A stretch of DNA of 64,000 nucleotides from Flammeovirgaceae bacterium SG7u.111 (GCA_034044135.1 CP139021.1:5719635-5783634); one strand, 5' to 3'; shown: positions 27,237 through 37,454, numbered from the stretch's first letter. Notes: generated by a model not told the origin, from the sequence alone. A program made the numbers and translations.

Positions 27237-28088
27237 ATGAAAAATTCAATTTTATCATCAATCTTTATATTGTTATGTATCATCTCTTACGCCCAACCCA
27301 AAGTACAAGGGATGAAATGGGAAAAGGTGGAAGAATTGAGTGATGAGTTCGCTGGTACTAAAATAAACGAGACAAAGTGGAACATTGACCCACAAGGGCA
27401 CTCTGAGTTAAACTGGCGTGGACGTGCCCCTGCCCTGTTCCAGAAAGAGAGCTTTGGAATAGGAAATGGCTACCTAACGATTGAAGCAGGCAAATTGCCT
27501 GAACCGGTTACTATAAAATCTGGTGGGAAACCCATCACATACACCTATTACGGAGGTATTTTGCGCTCAAACATTACTACGTCAATTGGTCATTATTACG
27601 AGTGCCGAATGAAGATGAACAAGACTGAAATGGGCGGAGGATTTTGGCTTTGCCATGCAGGTGAGTGTGGAAACAAGCACGAAATTGACATTACAGAATC
27701 GGTTGGGCAACTCACCGAACAGACTCACAAATGGGCTTTTGACTGGGATCAGATCATGCACTCAAACGCAATTCACAGAAAAACTGGATGCAATGAAGCT
27801 TCAAGAGACCAGGCCAAGATGATTCCTCCTACAAAAAATTCGGAACGCTTCTACACATACGGCTTTTATTGGAAAAGTGCCAACGAGCTCTTGTTTTACC
27901 TCGACGGGAAATATGTATATACACTTACCCCTCCCGTCCCGTTTGACAGAAATTTGTTTCTACAATTCTCCATTGAAGCCTACGACTGGAACCCCATTCC
28001 TGAATTGAATAGTAAAGTGGCCACAAGCAGCCTTGAAGATAGAACTACTTATATTGATTACATACACGTCTACAAATTGGTGGATTGA
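27237..28088 (+). CDS. GH16-family beta-glycanase, agarase/porphyranase-like
   Basis: This 283-residue protein has a signal peptide (1-19, I-S-Y-A-Q) and one GH16 jelly-roll domain. The catalytic motif E-I-D-I-T-E has nucleophile Glu149, assisting Asp151 and acid/base Glu154, the E-x-D-x-x-E beta-bulge form found in agarases, porphyranases and carrageenases. Y-Y-E-C-R-M-K-M and G-G-G-F-W-L-C-H strands precede it, and the C-terminal Y-I-D-Y-I-H-V-Y closes the fold as in marine galactanases. Endo-hydrolysis of a beta-linked galactan is likely. It lies 26 bases after the beta-helix gene, in the same operon. No carbohydrate-binding module or T9SS tail. Confidence 0.85.
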   Translation: MKNSILSSIFILLCIISYAQPKVQGMKWEKVEELSDEFAGTKINETKWNIDPQGHSELNWRGRAPALFQKESFGIGNGYLTIEAGKLPEPVTIKSGGKPITYTYYGGILRSNITTSIGHYYECRMKMNKTEMGGGFWLCHAGECGNKHEIDITESVGQLTEQTHKWAFDWDQIMHSNAIHRKTGCNEASRDQAKMIPPTKNSERFYTYGFYWKSANELLFYLDGKYVYTLTPPVPFDRNLFLQFSIEAYDWNPIPELNSKVATSSLEDRTTYIDYIHVYKLVD

Positions 28089-28265
28089 AACAGACTAAAA
28101 CACTTGCAACCTTTCAATTCAACTAATCCAAATATGGTAAGAAGTATTGGAGAAGGAGCTTCGCTTTGAAAAAGATGGAGCATTAAAAATAAAATAAAGT
28201 GACTATGACATGCATCCCTTAGGATGCAAGTACGAAATAGCCACCGTTACATTGGAACTAATAAA

Positions 28266-30104
28266 ATGAAATCATCTTCAAACACAAACCCTGCAATTAC
28301 CATTAGTCTACTTCTAGTGGTATTAGGCTCATGCTTGTATTCACCTTTCACTGAAGCACAGCCCAATATTCTTTGGATAGTTACCGATGACCAACGAGCC
28401 GATGCTTTGGAATGCTTCAACATGGCAACACGAGGCAAAAAAGAAAGTGCCTTAGGTTATGTATCATCGCCTAACATTGATAAGCTTGCCGATGAAGGTG
28501 TTTTATTTGTAAATGCTTTTTGCAACTCTCCCGCATGCGGTCCATCAAGAGGATCTATGTATAGCGGGCGCTACCCTTTCCGAAATGGACACTATGCTTT
28601 TGAGTTAAGCCATCAAAATCCAGACTTTGTAAAACCTAGCTTTGGTCAAACGTTGCAAAAACAAGGATATGGAACTGCTGTATTTGGAAAAGGAGATTCC
28701 TACATCTATAAATGGGGGCCAGGTCAAGGGTATTATTACCCTGGTCACTTCAACTACAAAATGCATTTCAAGCATGACCTCCAGAAAAACAACGTAGGTG
28801 ATTTGTGGGCACCTGCAACTCAAGGAGATAAAAAGGAATTCGTTTCGTTTCCCGATGGCAGGTTAATTATTTATAGCTATGACAAGAAAACAAAAGAAGC
28901 TACAGGTGACGATAAGGTAAAAAAAGACAAAGTCGAAAAAGAGCTGGACATCCTCCGGGCATATACCCGGCTCAACAAAAGCTTGATTTTGGGAGGGGTA
29001 AACCCACAGCCTGCTGGAAAAACAGTAGATGGCATGATCGTACATGAATTCAAATCGTATCTGAAAAACCAAAATACTGATTACACCACTAGCTGGGGAG
29101 CTACTGCCAAAGGTGCTGACGCCAATAAACCGCTAATGGTCAATCTTGGGTTTCACCTACCCCACACACCCGTTTTACCCCCCAAAGAATTTCGTGACAA
29201 GTTCAAGAAATATCAATACGAAGTACCAGAATTCGATACGAAAGAATTGGATCAGCTTCCACCTCAAATGAAAAAAATGTTCAATAGCTTGAATATGTCG
29301 CGCATGACCGATGAAGACAAGCAACAAGCTATTCAGGATTACTATGCGTTTTGTGCGTACGGTGACGCCTTGATTGGAGAAGCTGTTGAGGAATTTAAGG
29401 CATACTGCAAAAAAAACAACCAAGAATATGTAATTCTATACACCGTTGGTGATCACGGATGGCACCTAGGCGAGCAGGGCATTGAAGCCAAGTTTGGCCC
29501 ATGGGATAAATCTATTCATGGGGCACTAATAGTTGTAGCATCCGACAAGGCAAAAGTACCTGAAGGACTCATCCAGCGCCAGCTTGTGGAATATGTGGAT
29601 GTTACACCAACAATCCTTGCTACTGGAGGGGTAGAAATCGAAAAAGAAGAATTCGAATACCTCGATGGTTTTGACCTCATGAATTTTATTGGTAACAAAG
29701 AAGAAAAGCGCGAGTATATTGTTGGAGAAATCCACCTCGTTGCTGCTCCCAGAGCCTACTTGCGCTCTAAAGAGTTTGCATTTTCTATGCGAACAAAGCC
29801 CGGCAATAAGGCTAATCTAAACGAAAATATCCGCTGGGCATTGGATTGTCCTGTGGAAGATGCTGAGCTGGCCTTATACGATTTACGTACCGATCCGCTA
29901 GAGCGCAATAACGTAGCAGCACATGAAAAATATGCCGAGCTGGCACAATGGTTCCGCCAAAAACTTGGCAATATCGTACTAGGCGATGGGCGAATTGAGT
30001 GCGATTGGTCTAAACCCAACACCTACGCCTTGAGCAACTTCGCACAGGGTGCTGACAATAAAAAATTGGATATACCCGAAGGATTAATACCTAAAACCCA
30101 CTAA
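28266..30104 (+). CDS. S1-family formylglycine sulfatase, first of tandem pair
   Basis: The start at 28266 places a signal peptide directly at the N-terminus (612 residues); an in-frame ATG at 28224 adds a non-signal stretch. Mature protein begins near Q-P-N-I-L-W-I-V-T-D-D, whose Asp41-Asp42 bind Ca. The modification motif is C-G-P-S-R (Cys91), followed by G-R-Y-P-F-R-N-G; Cys91 must be oxidised to formylglycine by a maturase not in this window. A later G-D-H-G-W-H-L-G supplies metal ligands. Where most S1 sulfatases have G-K-x-H, this one reads G-K-G-D, lacking the His. Likely removes a sulfate ester from the galactan cut by the GH16 enzyme. It is paralogous to the next gene. Confidence 0.9.
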   Translation: MKSSSNTNPAITISLLLVVLGSCLYSPFTEAQPNILWIVTDDQRADALECFNMATRGKKESALGYVSSPNIDKLADEGVLFVNAFCNSPACGPSRGSMYSGRYPFRNGHYAFELSHQNPDFVKPSFGQTLQKQGYGTAVFGKGDSYIYKWGPGQGYYYPGHFNYKMHFKHDLQKNNVGDLWAPATQGDKKEFVSFPDGRLIIYSYDKKTKEATGDDKVKKDKVEKELDILRAYTRLNKSLILGGVNPQPAGKTVDGMIVHEFKSYLKNQNTDYTTSWGATAKGADANKPLMVNLGFHLPHTPVLPPKEFRDKFKKYQYEVPEFDTKELDQLPPQMKKMFNSLNMSRMTDEDKQQAIQDYYAFCAYGDALIGEAVEEFKAYCKKNNQEYVILYTVGDHGWHLGEQGIEAKFGPWDKSIHGALIVVASDKAKVPEGLIQRQLVEYVDVTPTILATGGVEIEKEEFEYLDGFDLMNFIGNKEEKREYIVGEIHLVAAPRAYLRSKEFAFSMRTKPGNKANLNENIRWALDCPVEDAELALYDLRTDPLERNNVAAHEKYAELAQWFRQKLGNIVLGDGRIECDWSKPNTYALSNFAQGADNKKLDIPEGLIPKTH

Positions 30105-30168
30105 ATAAACCCAGTAGCCTACACTTCACAACTGACTCATTATCATTTATATAAATTATACAAAAAAA

Positions 30169-32016
30169 ATGAAATCACTATACCCATATGTAATCATCAG
30201 CATCATTCTTTTAAGTATTTCTGGATGCGCAAAAGTACAAGAGGCACCACAAGAGGAACAGAAACCGAACGTGCTTTGGATCGTAACCGACGACCACCGA
30301 TACGATGCCATTCGGGCATTTAACAAAATGCTTCACGATCGAGAAATGAGTGAACTTGGATATGTTGAGTCGCCAAATATTGACCGATTGACCGAAATGG
30401 GTACAACGTTTATAAGCACATTTTGCCAAGCGCAAGTATGCGCTCCTTCCAGAGCTTCTATGCATTATGGACGCTACCCCTTCCGCTCGGGTATTTATGA
30501 ATTTGAATACCATAACAACAACGCAGAGCATTGTAAGCCTACCTTGCCCGAGCAGATGGCTCAATTAGGTTATCAAACATTTCATGTTGGCAAATTGGGG
30601 GTTCGTATCAAAACAATAAAGGATGGAAAGACTAAATCCTACCCTATTTACCAAAATGATATCAGTTTCAAACAAATGGCTAAAGATGGCCTCACGGGCT
30701 GGGGGAAAGATTGGTTTCGGGAGTTGGATGGAGAGAAATTTGACAACCCGATAAAGAACTTAGTTTTCTTTGTCACTCCTGACGGGAAGTTTGAATACAA
30801 CTCGCTTGAGCTTGAAAAGCAAAGGCCCGAATATGCGGGAATGTCTGAAAAAGTAATAGAGAAATATGACCTACTCAGGCACTATAACGATAGAAAGGGA
30901 AAACACCTAGATAAGGGCATGATCCTCTCTGGAGTCAGCTCACAGCCTGCTGGAAAAAACCGAGATGGTTATTACACCTCAACTCTAACCGATTACCTTA
31001 AAAATACAGATTCTACCTTTACGGTCGGTTCGCAAACTGTTGGTGGAATAGATCCTTCAAAACCTTTATTTGTTCACATTGGGTACGATTTCCCCCATAC
31101 CCCTGTACTCCCTCCGGCAGATTACAGAGAGAGGTTTCAAAAATACAAATACAACGTACCTGTATTCGATAAGAAAGAATTTGAAAAAATGCCAAAGCAG
31201 CTGATCAATCAGTGTAAAAATGGAGAAACAGACCATTTTTCAGACGAGGAAAAACAAAAGATGGTACAGGATTATTACGCCTTCTGTGCATATGGTGACC
31301 GCCTAGTAGGTCAGTCAGTAGATGCCTTTATCGAGTATAGCGAAGCCAAAAAACAGTCATGGGTAATTGTATATGTAAACGGCGATCATGGTTGGAAACT
31401 AAACGACCATGGCGCAGTATCGAAATGTACGCCTTGGATAGAAGATAGCCTCAACCCGATTGTAGTGGTATCATCTGATAAAAAGATGTTCCCCGCAGGA
31501 AAAGTGGTGAGAGAATATACCGAATTCGTGGATGTTGCACCTACTATATTGGCAGCAGGAGGAGCTGATTTGAAAGATAAAAAATACAATTATCTAGACG
31601 GAATGGACATGGCAAAAATCGCTAAAGGCGAAGCTCCTGTCAGGGATTATGTAATTGGAGAGAGCCATGCGGGAACAGGGCCAAGAGCTTATATACGAAC
31701 AAAAGATTACGTATTCTCCATGAAAACACGCCCAAATAAAAACAAAGGTGAAAAGATGGACTGGGCACTGAATGCTTCTTTCAAAGACCTAGACCCTGGC
31801 TTGTATCACGTTACAAAAGACCCAAAAGAGGTAAATAATGTGGCATTTGACCCAGCTTATGAACATATAGCCATGACCATGAAAGATAAACTCATGAATA
31901 TTGTATTGGGCGATAACCGAGTTGAAGTCAATTGGGAAAAATGGGGTAGTGGAACAGAAATCTACCGAAGTAACTTTGCACCTGGTGCACATGACTACAA
32001 GTTGAACTTGAAATAA
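30169..32016 (+). CDS. S1-family formylglycine sulfatase lipoprotein, second of tandem pair
   Basis: This 615-residue protein has a lipoprotein signal (S-I-S-G-C, Cys20). [11 protein letters not shown] supplies Ca-binding Asp41-Asp42 and C-A-P-S-R (Cys91) is the formylglycine site, followed by G-R-Y-P-F-R-S-G. The motif positions match the preceding sulfatase exactly and the two align throughout, so they arose by tandem duplication. The usual G-K-x-H is again changed (G-K-L-G). Metal-site [11 protein letters not shown] differs from the paralogue. Differences suggest that the pair removes sulfate at different positions. It is the last gene before a terminator. Confidence 0.9.
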   Translation: MKSLYPYVIISIILLSISGCAKVQEAPQEEQKPNVLWIVTDDHRYDAIRAFNKMLHDREMSELGYVESPNIDRLTEMGTTFISTFCQAQVCAPSRASMHYGRYPFRSGIYEFEYHNNNAEHCKPTLPEQMAQLGYQTFHVGKLGVRIKTIKDGKTKSYPIYQNDISFKQMAKDGLTGWGKDWFRELDGEKFDNPIKNLVFFVTPDGKFEYNSLELEKQRPEYAGMSEKVIEKYDLLRHYNDRKGKHLDKGMILSGVSSQPAGKNRDGYYTSTLTDYLKNTDSTFTVGSQTVGGIDPSKPLFVHIGYDFPHTPVLPPADYRERFQKYKYNVPVFDKKEFEKMPKQLINQCKNGETDHFSDEEKQKMVQDYYAFCAYGDRLVGQSVDAFIEYSEAKKQSWVIVYVNGDHGWKLNDHGAVSKCTPWIEDSLNPIVVVSSDKKMFPAGKVVREYTEFVDVAPTILAAGGADLKDKKYNYLDGMDMAKIAKGEAPVRDYVIGESHAGTGPRAYIRTKDYVFSMKTRPNKNKGEKMDWALNASFKDLDPGLYHVTKDPKEVNNVAFDPAYEHIAMTMKDKLMNIVLGDNRVEVNWEKWGSGTEIYRSNFAPGAHDYKLNLK

Positions 32017-32030
32017 ATTACCACCAGAAG

Positions 32031-32071
32031 CACCCATACCTCTTTCGTGGCAGAGGCGTGGGTGTTTTTTT
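32031..32071 (+). terminator. Terminator after the sulfatase pair
   Basis: The stem CACCCA-x2-CCTCT with AGAGG-x2-TGGGTG is followed by seven T. It begins 14 bases past the sulfatase stop and closes the beta-helix/GH16/sulfatase operon. Confidence 0.85.
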
Positions 32072-32191
32072 CTATGAATATCTAAACCTACTTATACACG
32101 CGACCATACCTTCCCAAACTGATAGTATCAACCCACCCACAATCCTCAAAAGCAAAAAGGATTATTCTATCATATCGTAAAACACATCCAC

Positions 32192-32419
32192 TACACTGTA
32201 AACTAAATAATCGATTTTTTTTAATAGTCTTCATTATGTTCATTTTTAGACCTAGCTGACAGTTGCGAGTTTCTAGTTACGGGTTACTGGTTATGGACGG
32301 TTCGACGCTGCGGTTTCAATAAATTGAATAAGCATTGCCAGCAACCAGGAACAATCAGCGATTGTTATAAATTGACAAACGGCTTAAAAAAAACATACGA
32401 AAACTTAGTTTACAATGTA
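32192..32419. repeat. Non-coding segment bounded by 15-base inverted repeats
   Basis: TACACTGTAAACTAA at 32192-32206 and TTAGTTTACAATGTA at 32405-32419 are inverted repeats matching at 14 of 15 positions, bounding 228 bases without an ORF. A degenerate tract of GTTAC/GGTTA words lies inside. It could be a decayed MITE or a coincidental pair. The rest of the 514-base gap before gcvT holds the sulfatase terminator and the gcvT promoter. Confidence 0.4.
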
Positions 32420-32494
32420 CTCACTATCTCCTTACATTCCCCATTTTCCCCTATTATAATCCCAAACCGCTCGCCATCATTCGGGCGTTTTCGT

Positions 32495-32502
32495 TAGTTT
32501 TG
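32495..32502 (+). promoter_or_regulatory. Predicted -7 promoter element of gcvT
   Basis: TAGTTTTG matches TAnnTTTG exactly, 28 bases before the gcvT ATG. No clear -33 partner was seen. Confidence 0.5.
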
Positions 32503-32530
32503 CGGAGGAATCACCAAAAGCAACCGCAAA

Positions 32531-33616
32531 ATGGAATTGAAAAAAGTAGCATTAAACGATATACACGAGCAACTCGGTGCCAGAATGGTCGAGTTTGCTG
32601 GCTATAACATGCCTGTAAAATACGGCTCAGAAGTAGAAGAGCACAAAACGGTAAGAAACGGAGTGGGCGTATTCGATGTGTCGCACATGGGCGAGTTTAT
32701 GCTCAGAGGCGAAAAAGCGCTCGACCTTATCCAAAAAGTAACCACCAACGATGCCTCAAAGTTGTTTGATGGCAAAGCGCAATACTCTTGCCTACCCAAT
32801 GGCAAAGGGGGAATAGTAGATGACCTTTTGGTCTATAAAATGGACGACCAAACCTACCTTTTGGTAGTGAACGCTTCCAACATAGAAAAGGACTGGAACT
32901 GGATTGAAAGCCACAACACCTTTGGCGTGGAGATGGAAAATATTTCTGACCAAACTTCGCTCTTGGCAGTGCAAGGGCCAAAAGCTACAGAAGTGATGCA
33001 AAAGCTTACGGAGGTAAACCTAAGCGAAATGGGCTACTACACCTTCACCAAAGGAGAATTTGCCGGACAAAAAGATGTGATTATTTCGGCAACAGGCTAT
33101 ACGGGCGCAGGCGGTTTTGAACTCTACATACCCAATGCCGCTGCCGAAGAAGTTTGGAAAAAACTTTTTGAAGCAGGAAAAGACGAAGGCATCAAGCCCA
33201 TAGGATTGGCAGCAAGGGACACTCTTCGCTTGGAAATGGGTTTCTGCCTCTACGGAAACGATATAGACGATACCACTTCCCCTATAGAAGCTGGCTTGGG
33301 TTGGATCACGAAGTTTAGCAAAAACTTCATCAACGATGATATTTTCCAAAAGCAAAAAGAAGAAGGCGTGAGCCGCAAGCTTGTAGGCTTCAAGATGATA
33401 GACCGAGGAATCCCTCGTGCCCACTACCCTATCCTCAATGCTGAAGGCGAACAAATTGGCGAAGTGACTTCGGGAAGCATGTCGCCGATGTTAGGTACTG
33501 GAATTGGGCTTGGCTACGTTACAAAGGAAATGAGCAAGCAAGGCACGGAAATTTTGATTGGGGTGAGAAACCGCCAGTTGAAAGCCGAAGTAACCCGACC
33601 ACCGTTTTTGAAGTAA
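32531..33616 (+). CDS. gcvT: Glycine cleavage system T protein (aminomethyltransferase)
   Basis: This 361-residue cytosolic enzyme transfers the methylene of the H-protein aminomethyl arm to tetrahydrofolate, releasing ammonia. The full GcvT_N domain is present ([13 protein letters not shown] near 50-57, [10 protein letters not shown]), as is the C-terminal barrel domain with [15 protein letters not shown] and the D[10 protein letters not shown] segment. It ends with the usual T-R-P-P-F-L-K. Length is normal. GcvH and GcvP are not in the window, so the gene stands apart from the rest of the system, as in many Bacteroidota. Confidence 0.97.
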   Translation: MELKKVALNDIHEQLGARMVEFAGYNMPVKYGSEVEEHKTVRNGVGVFDVSHMGEFMLRGEKALDLIQKVTTNDASKLFDGKAQYSCLPNGKGGIVDDLLVYKMDDQTYLLVVNASNIEKDWNWIESHNTFGVEMENISDQTSLLAVQGPKATEVMQKLTEVNLSEMGYYTFTKGEFAGQKDVIISATGYTGAGGFELYIPNAAAEEVWKKLFEAGKDEGIKPIGLAARDTLRLEMGFCLYGNDIDDTTSPIEAGLGWITKFSKNFINDDIFQKQKEEGVSRKLVGFKMIDRGIPRAHYPILNAEGEQIGEVTSGSMSPMLGTGIGLGYVTKEMSKQGTEILIGVRNRQLKAEVTRPPFLK

Positions 33617-33681
33617 CCTTCTTGCCAAGGGTTTATGAATACCAAGCCCTTGGCTATTAGATTCCCAATAACTACAAAGAC

Positions 33682-35361
33682 ATGAAACCAGCTAGTTTTT
33701 CCCTCTTATTCTTTCTAACTTTTTTGTTTCTTAGCTTAATTTCCTCAGCCCAACCCCGCCCTGAAAACGGGGTATGGAACTACCTTGATAGCGCTAGCCA
33801 GCGAGAAATAGTAGCAGAAATTAAAGATGGAAAGCTAAATGGCACTTGGCAGGAATTTGAAAATGGAAAACTTGCCGCACAAGGGCATTTTGCAGATGGA
33901 AAGGAACAGGGAACTTGGATTGAGTTTTATGAAAATGGCGATACTTCCCTTGTCACGCACTTTACTGCGGGGATAAAAAACGGGGAGGAAAAAGCGTACT
34001 TCGAGCAGCACAAGACCCAAAGTGTTGTTTATTTTTTACTGGGAAAAGAGGAAGGAAAAGCCTACCAGTTTTATCCTAATGGCACACTAGAAATAAAAGC
34101 CAGCTACCGAGATGGCGAACCTCATGGCCTATGGGAATGGTTCGACCCTCAATCCAACACCCTTGAAAAAGCCACCTATAGCCATGGAATGTTGGACGGC
34201 GAAAGAACCCTATATTTCCCCGGCGGGAAAGTTAAAACTACAGAGCTTTGGCGAGATAGTTTGCTGGTAAGCGTAAGCCCGACCAACAGCCCTACAGGCG
34301 GGCAGCTACCTACTGGAGATTTGAAAAACGGCAACGGCAGCCGGTTGCTTTACAGCGACATGGGCAAGCTCGAAGCAAAGGAAATGTACGCTGGTGGAAA
34401 GCTCCATGGCTTAACAGTCTTGTACGATACACTAGGAAACCCTGAAGCGGAATATACCTATACAAAAGGAACACTCTCAGGTCCTTACCGAGCCTTTTTC
34501 CCCAACGGCGCCATAGCAGAACTCGGTAGCTATGAAAACGACCTGCCCCACGGAAAATGGGTGGAATATGCTGGCGACGGACTGCCACAAGCCACCGGCA
34601 ATTTTGTAAATGGCAAGCGTGAAGGCATCTGGCACGAGCTGCACATCGACAGCGCCGTAGCGGGAGTTGGGCAATATGCCAGCGATGTAAAAAATGGGGA
34701 ATGGAAGTACTTTGACGAAGAAGGAAACCTGATTGCAAAAGCCACCCACCACCCCGACCAAACTGCCGATTTTGAAGAATACGAGTGGGACGAAAACGGA
34801 GAAAGTTACGTTGCCGCAAAGGGCAAAACCAGCCAAGGCAACCGCACTGGCAAGTGGCTTGAATTTTATCCTGACGGAACGGTGATGTCTTCAGGTCTGT
34901 ATGAAAATGGGCTGGAAGTTGGTAATTGGAAAAACTTCCATGCCAATGGAGAGTTCATGCAAGAAGAAACTTGGACTGCAGGACTACTTATGGACGTGGG
35001 ACCGTACTTCAACCTCAAAGGCGACTCGCTCTATACAGGCTCGATCAAAAATGGCGAAGGCTATCGCAAAAGCTTTTACCCCGACGGCACGCCGCTTTCT
35101 ATGGGAAATTATAAAAAGGGAAAGCCTGAAGGCGAATGGAAATTCTTCACCTCCGATGGTTTTTTAGAAGCAGAAGGCTTGTATGAAAATGGGGAACGAA
35201 CCGGAACATGGACAGTTTACCAACCCAATGGCAAAAAGAAAGCCTCTGGTGCTTACGAAAAAGGGGAGATAGTAGGCGAATGGAAATTCTACAACAAAAA
35301 AGGCAAAAAGGTCGAATACGTAGAAGATTATGGCGAGTATATTGGGGAGCAGGGGTCTTAA
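33682..35361 (+). CDS. Secreted MORN_2-repeat protein
   Basis: This 559-residue protein has a signal peptide (1-24, ending S-S-A-Q). About twenty repeats of roughly 23 residues follow, built on the pattern G-x-W-x-x-Y/F-x-x-N/D-G-x-x-x-x-x-G-x-Y-x-x-G-x-x-x-G, as in MORN_2/YwqK-type proteins. The repeats fill the chain with no other domain. YwqK names in databases suggest antitoxin, but secreted multi-repeat forms in Bacteroidota have no demonstrated role; binding to lipid or polymer is one possibility. It follows gcvT by 65 bases and converges with comEC, sharing four bases of stop-codon sequence. Confidence 0.85.
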   Translation: MKPASFSLLFFLTFLFLSLISSAQPRPENGVWNYLDSASQREIVAEIKDGKLNGTWQEFENGKLAAQGHFADGKEQGTWIEFYENGDTSLVTHFTAGIKNGEEKAYFEQHKTQSVVYFLLGKEEGKAYQFYPNGTLEIKASYRDGEPHGLWEWFDPQSNTLEKATYSHGMLDGERTLYFPGGKVKTTELWRDSLLVSVSPTNSPTGGQLPTGDLKNGNGSRLLYSDMGKLEAKEMYAGGKLHGLTVLYDTLGNPEAEYTYTKGTLSGPYRAFFPNGAIAELGSYENDLPHGKWVEYAGDGLPQATGNFVNGKREGIWHELHIDSAVAGVGQYASDVKNGEWKYFDEEGNLIAKATHHPDQTADFEEYEWDENGESYVAAKGKTSQGNRTGKWLEFYPDGTVMSSGLYENGLEVGNWKNFHANGEFMQEETWTAGLLMDVGPYFNLKGDSLYTGSIKNGEGYRKSFYPDGTPLSMGNYKKGKPEGEWKFFTSDGFLEAEGLYENGERTGTWTVYQPNGKKKASGAYEKGEIVGEWKFYNKKGKKVEYVEDYGEYIGEQGS

Positions 35362-37445
35362 TGTTTCAGTACCAAGGCTTCCTCCTTTTGGGTCAAATAT
35401 ATAGGGATATTCATTTCCTTGGCTTGCTGTTCCAATTTTTGCTGGGTGTAAAACGAGTTACTTCCATCTACTATCAGCAGCTCACACCTGGGTGCGTACT
35501 TCAAGTCTCTGAGCGCATTATTGCTTGCCAATGCATAGTCGAAAACTACAGTGGAGGAAACCTTTCCCCTACTCCGAAGCAGCAGTATTTTCTTTCCTTC
35601 CCACACCAACACCACATTGCCATTTTCCAACTTTCTAATGGGTAAATCCTCTATTTTCCCATCTAAACTATACCAATTCTCCTCTTCAATTCCCTTTTCG
35701 AGCAGGTGCGGGGCAATGTGAAAAGACTTAGCTTTTTCATCTGACAGTAATTTGCCATCGGCTATGAGGGCAGCTTTTTCCCCTTCCAACATCCCTATGG
35801 CAGAATGTTTATTTATCGCATAAAAAACCAAAACCTTCTGCTCCCTCACAGCATAAGCACTTCCCAAGCTCAAGGAAGAAAGCAGCAAAGTCACAGCACT
35901 TAGCCCAATGAGCCAACGAAACTTGTAGGAAACCCAAAATAACCCAACCAAAAACACCAGCGCATAGAGTAAAACCAATTCAGCACCTGTGAGGTGGATT
36001 TGCGTGATTTGGGAAAAAGGCAGGTGGAAAATCCAATCGATGAGGAAGTTCAAGCCGAACACAAAATAGCTGAGCAAAAAGCCAATTCCCGAAGCAAGCA
36101 TCGGTACGAATGAAAGCGCCAACAGGCTCAACCCTGCATACAAAATCACCGCAGCAGCAGGAATTACGATCAGGTTAGCCAACCAAAAGTAACTGGGGAA
36201 CTGGTGGAAATAAAACATACTGATAGGTCCCGTAGCCAATTGCGCTGCCAGCGAAACACAGGTGATGCTCCACACCGCGTCCAATATTTTGGAATCGAAT
36301 TCCAGCAGATCATAAAACTTTGGGTGAAAAAATACGATGCCAAAAACAGCCGCAAAAGAGAGTTGAAAACCAACTTGGGTAAGCATCATAGGATCGTAGC
36401 AAAGCAGGATAAAAGCCGCCACGGAAAGGGTGTTGTAAATATTGGTCCGTCGGCTGAAAGCTTGCCCAACTACCACGAGGGAAAACATGGTGACAGCCCG
36501 CATCACCGAGGGGGAAAGCCCCGTGAGCATGGCGTAGAACCATAGGCTCGCCAAAATAAGGAAGGCAAAAAGCAGCTTGCCCCTTTTCTTCCTTCGCAAC
36601 CCACTTAGCAGCCAAGAAAGCACTTGGAAAATGATGCCTACATGCAAACCAGAAACGGCCAACACGTGCATAGCCCCCGCTCCCGAATAGGCATCTTTTA
36701 TCTCGTTGTCCAAGCCTTCTTTTATCCCCAAAATGAGGGCGACCACAATTTCTTGGGAAGCTTTGTCGGGAATATATTCTCTGAAAACAGCTTCGCATTT
36801 TCTTCGCATTTGGTAGGCAAACCCTAAGAAGTCCATTTCCCCATGGGCTACTAACCGAAAGGAATTTTCGGGAGCATAATGTTGGTGAAAAATGCCTTGC
36901 CGAGCCAAGTAGCTTTTGTAATCAAATTCGGCTGGATTGAGCGGCGCACTCACTTCTCTTGGAAAGCCTTTGAATAAAAGTTTATCGCTATAAGCTAGCT
37001 TGGTAGAATCCGTCAAAGCAACATAGACTTGCACCTGCCCTCTTGTATCTTTCCATCCTTCAGAAACCTGTACTTTTTCAAGCGACAGCACAAACCGCCG
37101 AGTCTTCCCTTTTTCGGTAACCTCACTGGTTATTTCGCCCACAAAAAATTTAGTATTTTCAGTAGAATGGAGAAAATGCTCCGAAGAAGAAAGTGGATTT
37201 TTGAGTTCGCAAAAAACATAACCAAAGAGAAACACGAGCGATAAGCCTACCGAACCTACAAGCCAGCTAAGCCGCCTTCTCAATTTCTTGGAAAAGCTAA
37301 AAACGAGGGCTAGGTAAACAGCGGAAAAAGTTACCAAAACCCATGAAGCACGGGGAATATCCCAAGGGGCATGCAAATAAAACAATATTCCCCCAATGAG
37401 GAAAATCGTCAACCTAAGAAATGCGAAAGATGTCCAAAAGTTCAT
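35358..37445 (-). CDS. comEC: ComEC/Rec2-type DNA-uptake channel protein
   Basis: This 695-residue membrane protein has an N-terminal DUF4131 domain (about 30-200), then a competence domain (about 235-500) with the family's G-L-D-N-E-I-K-D-A-Y-x-x-A-G-A-M-H-V-L-A-V-S-G-L-H-type signature near 240-270 and eight or more helices. The C-terminal part (about 535-695) has a metallo-beta-lactamase-like outline but lacks the H-x-H-x-D-H metal motif, as in many Bacteroidota ComEC. ComEC carries single-stranded DNA across the inner membrane in natural transformation. No other com gene is near. A 17-base palindrome lies just before its start. Confidence 0.9.
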   Translation of the reverse strand: MNFWTSFAFLRLTIFLIGGILFYLHAPWDIPRASWVLVTFSAVYLALVFSFSKKLRRRLSWLVGSVGLSLVFLFGYVFCELKNPLSSSEHFLHSTENTKFFVGEITSEVTEKGKTRRFVLSLEKVQVSEGWKDTRGQVQVYVALTDSTKLAYSDKLLFKGFPREVSAPLNPAEFDYKSYLARQGIFHQHYAPENSFRLVAHGEMDFLGFAYQMRRKCEAVFREYIPDKASQEIVVALILGIKEGLDNEIKDAYSGAGAMHVLAVSGLHVGIIFQVLSWLLSGLRRKKRGKLLFAFLILASLWFYAMLTGLSPSVMRAVTMFSLVVVGQAFSRRTNIYNTLSVAAFILLCYDPMMLTQVGFQLSFAAVFGIVFFHPKFYDLLEFDSKILDAVWSITCVSLAAQLATGPISMFYFHQFPSYFWLANLIVIPAAAVILYAGLSLLALSFVPMLASGIGFLLSYFVFGLNFLIDWIFHLPFSQITQIHLTGAELVLLYALVFLVGLFWVSYKFRWLIGLSAVTLLLSSLSLGSAYAVREQKVLVFYAINKHSAIGMLEGEKAALIADGKLLSDEKAKSFHIAPHLLEKGIEEENWYSLDGKIEDLPIRKLENGNVVLVWEGKKILLLRSRGKVSSTVVFDYALASNNALRDLKYAPRCELLIVDGSNSFYTQQKLEQQAKEMNIPIYLTQKEEALVLKH

Positions 37446-37454
37446 GTGGTATGC

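Noticed and set aside
28212-28227. GCATCCCTTAGGATGC hairpin before the first sulfatase as a terminator
   Set aside because: Only a 6-base stem and no T-run follows, so it is more likely chance or a weak mRNA structure.
32259-32330. Degenerate GTTAC/GGTTA tract as a CRISPR or tandem array
   Set aside because: Units are too short and irregular, with no spacers and no cas genes nearby.
33682-35361. MORN-repeat protein as a YwqK-type antitoxin
   Set aside because: It is secreted and far longer than antitoxins, and no toxin gene is adjacent.
35358-35850. Metallo-beta-lactamase nuclease activity in ComEC
   Set aside because: The H-x-H-x-D-H metal motif is not present in the C-terminal part.
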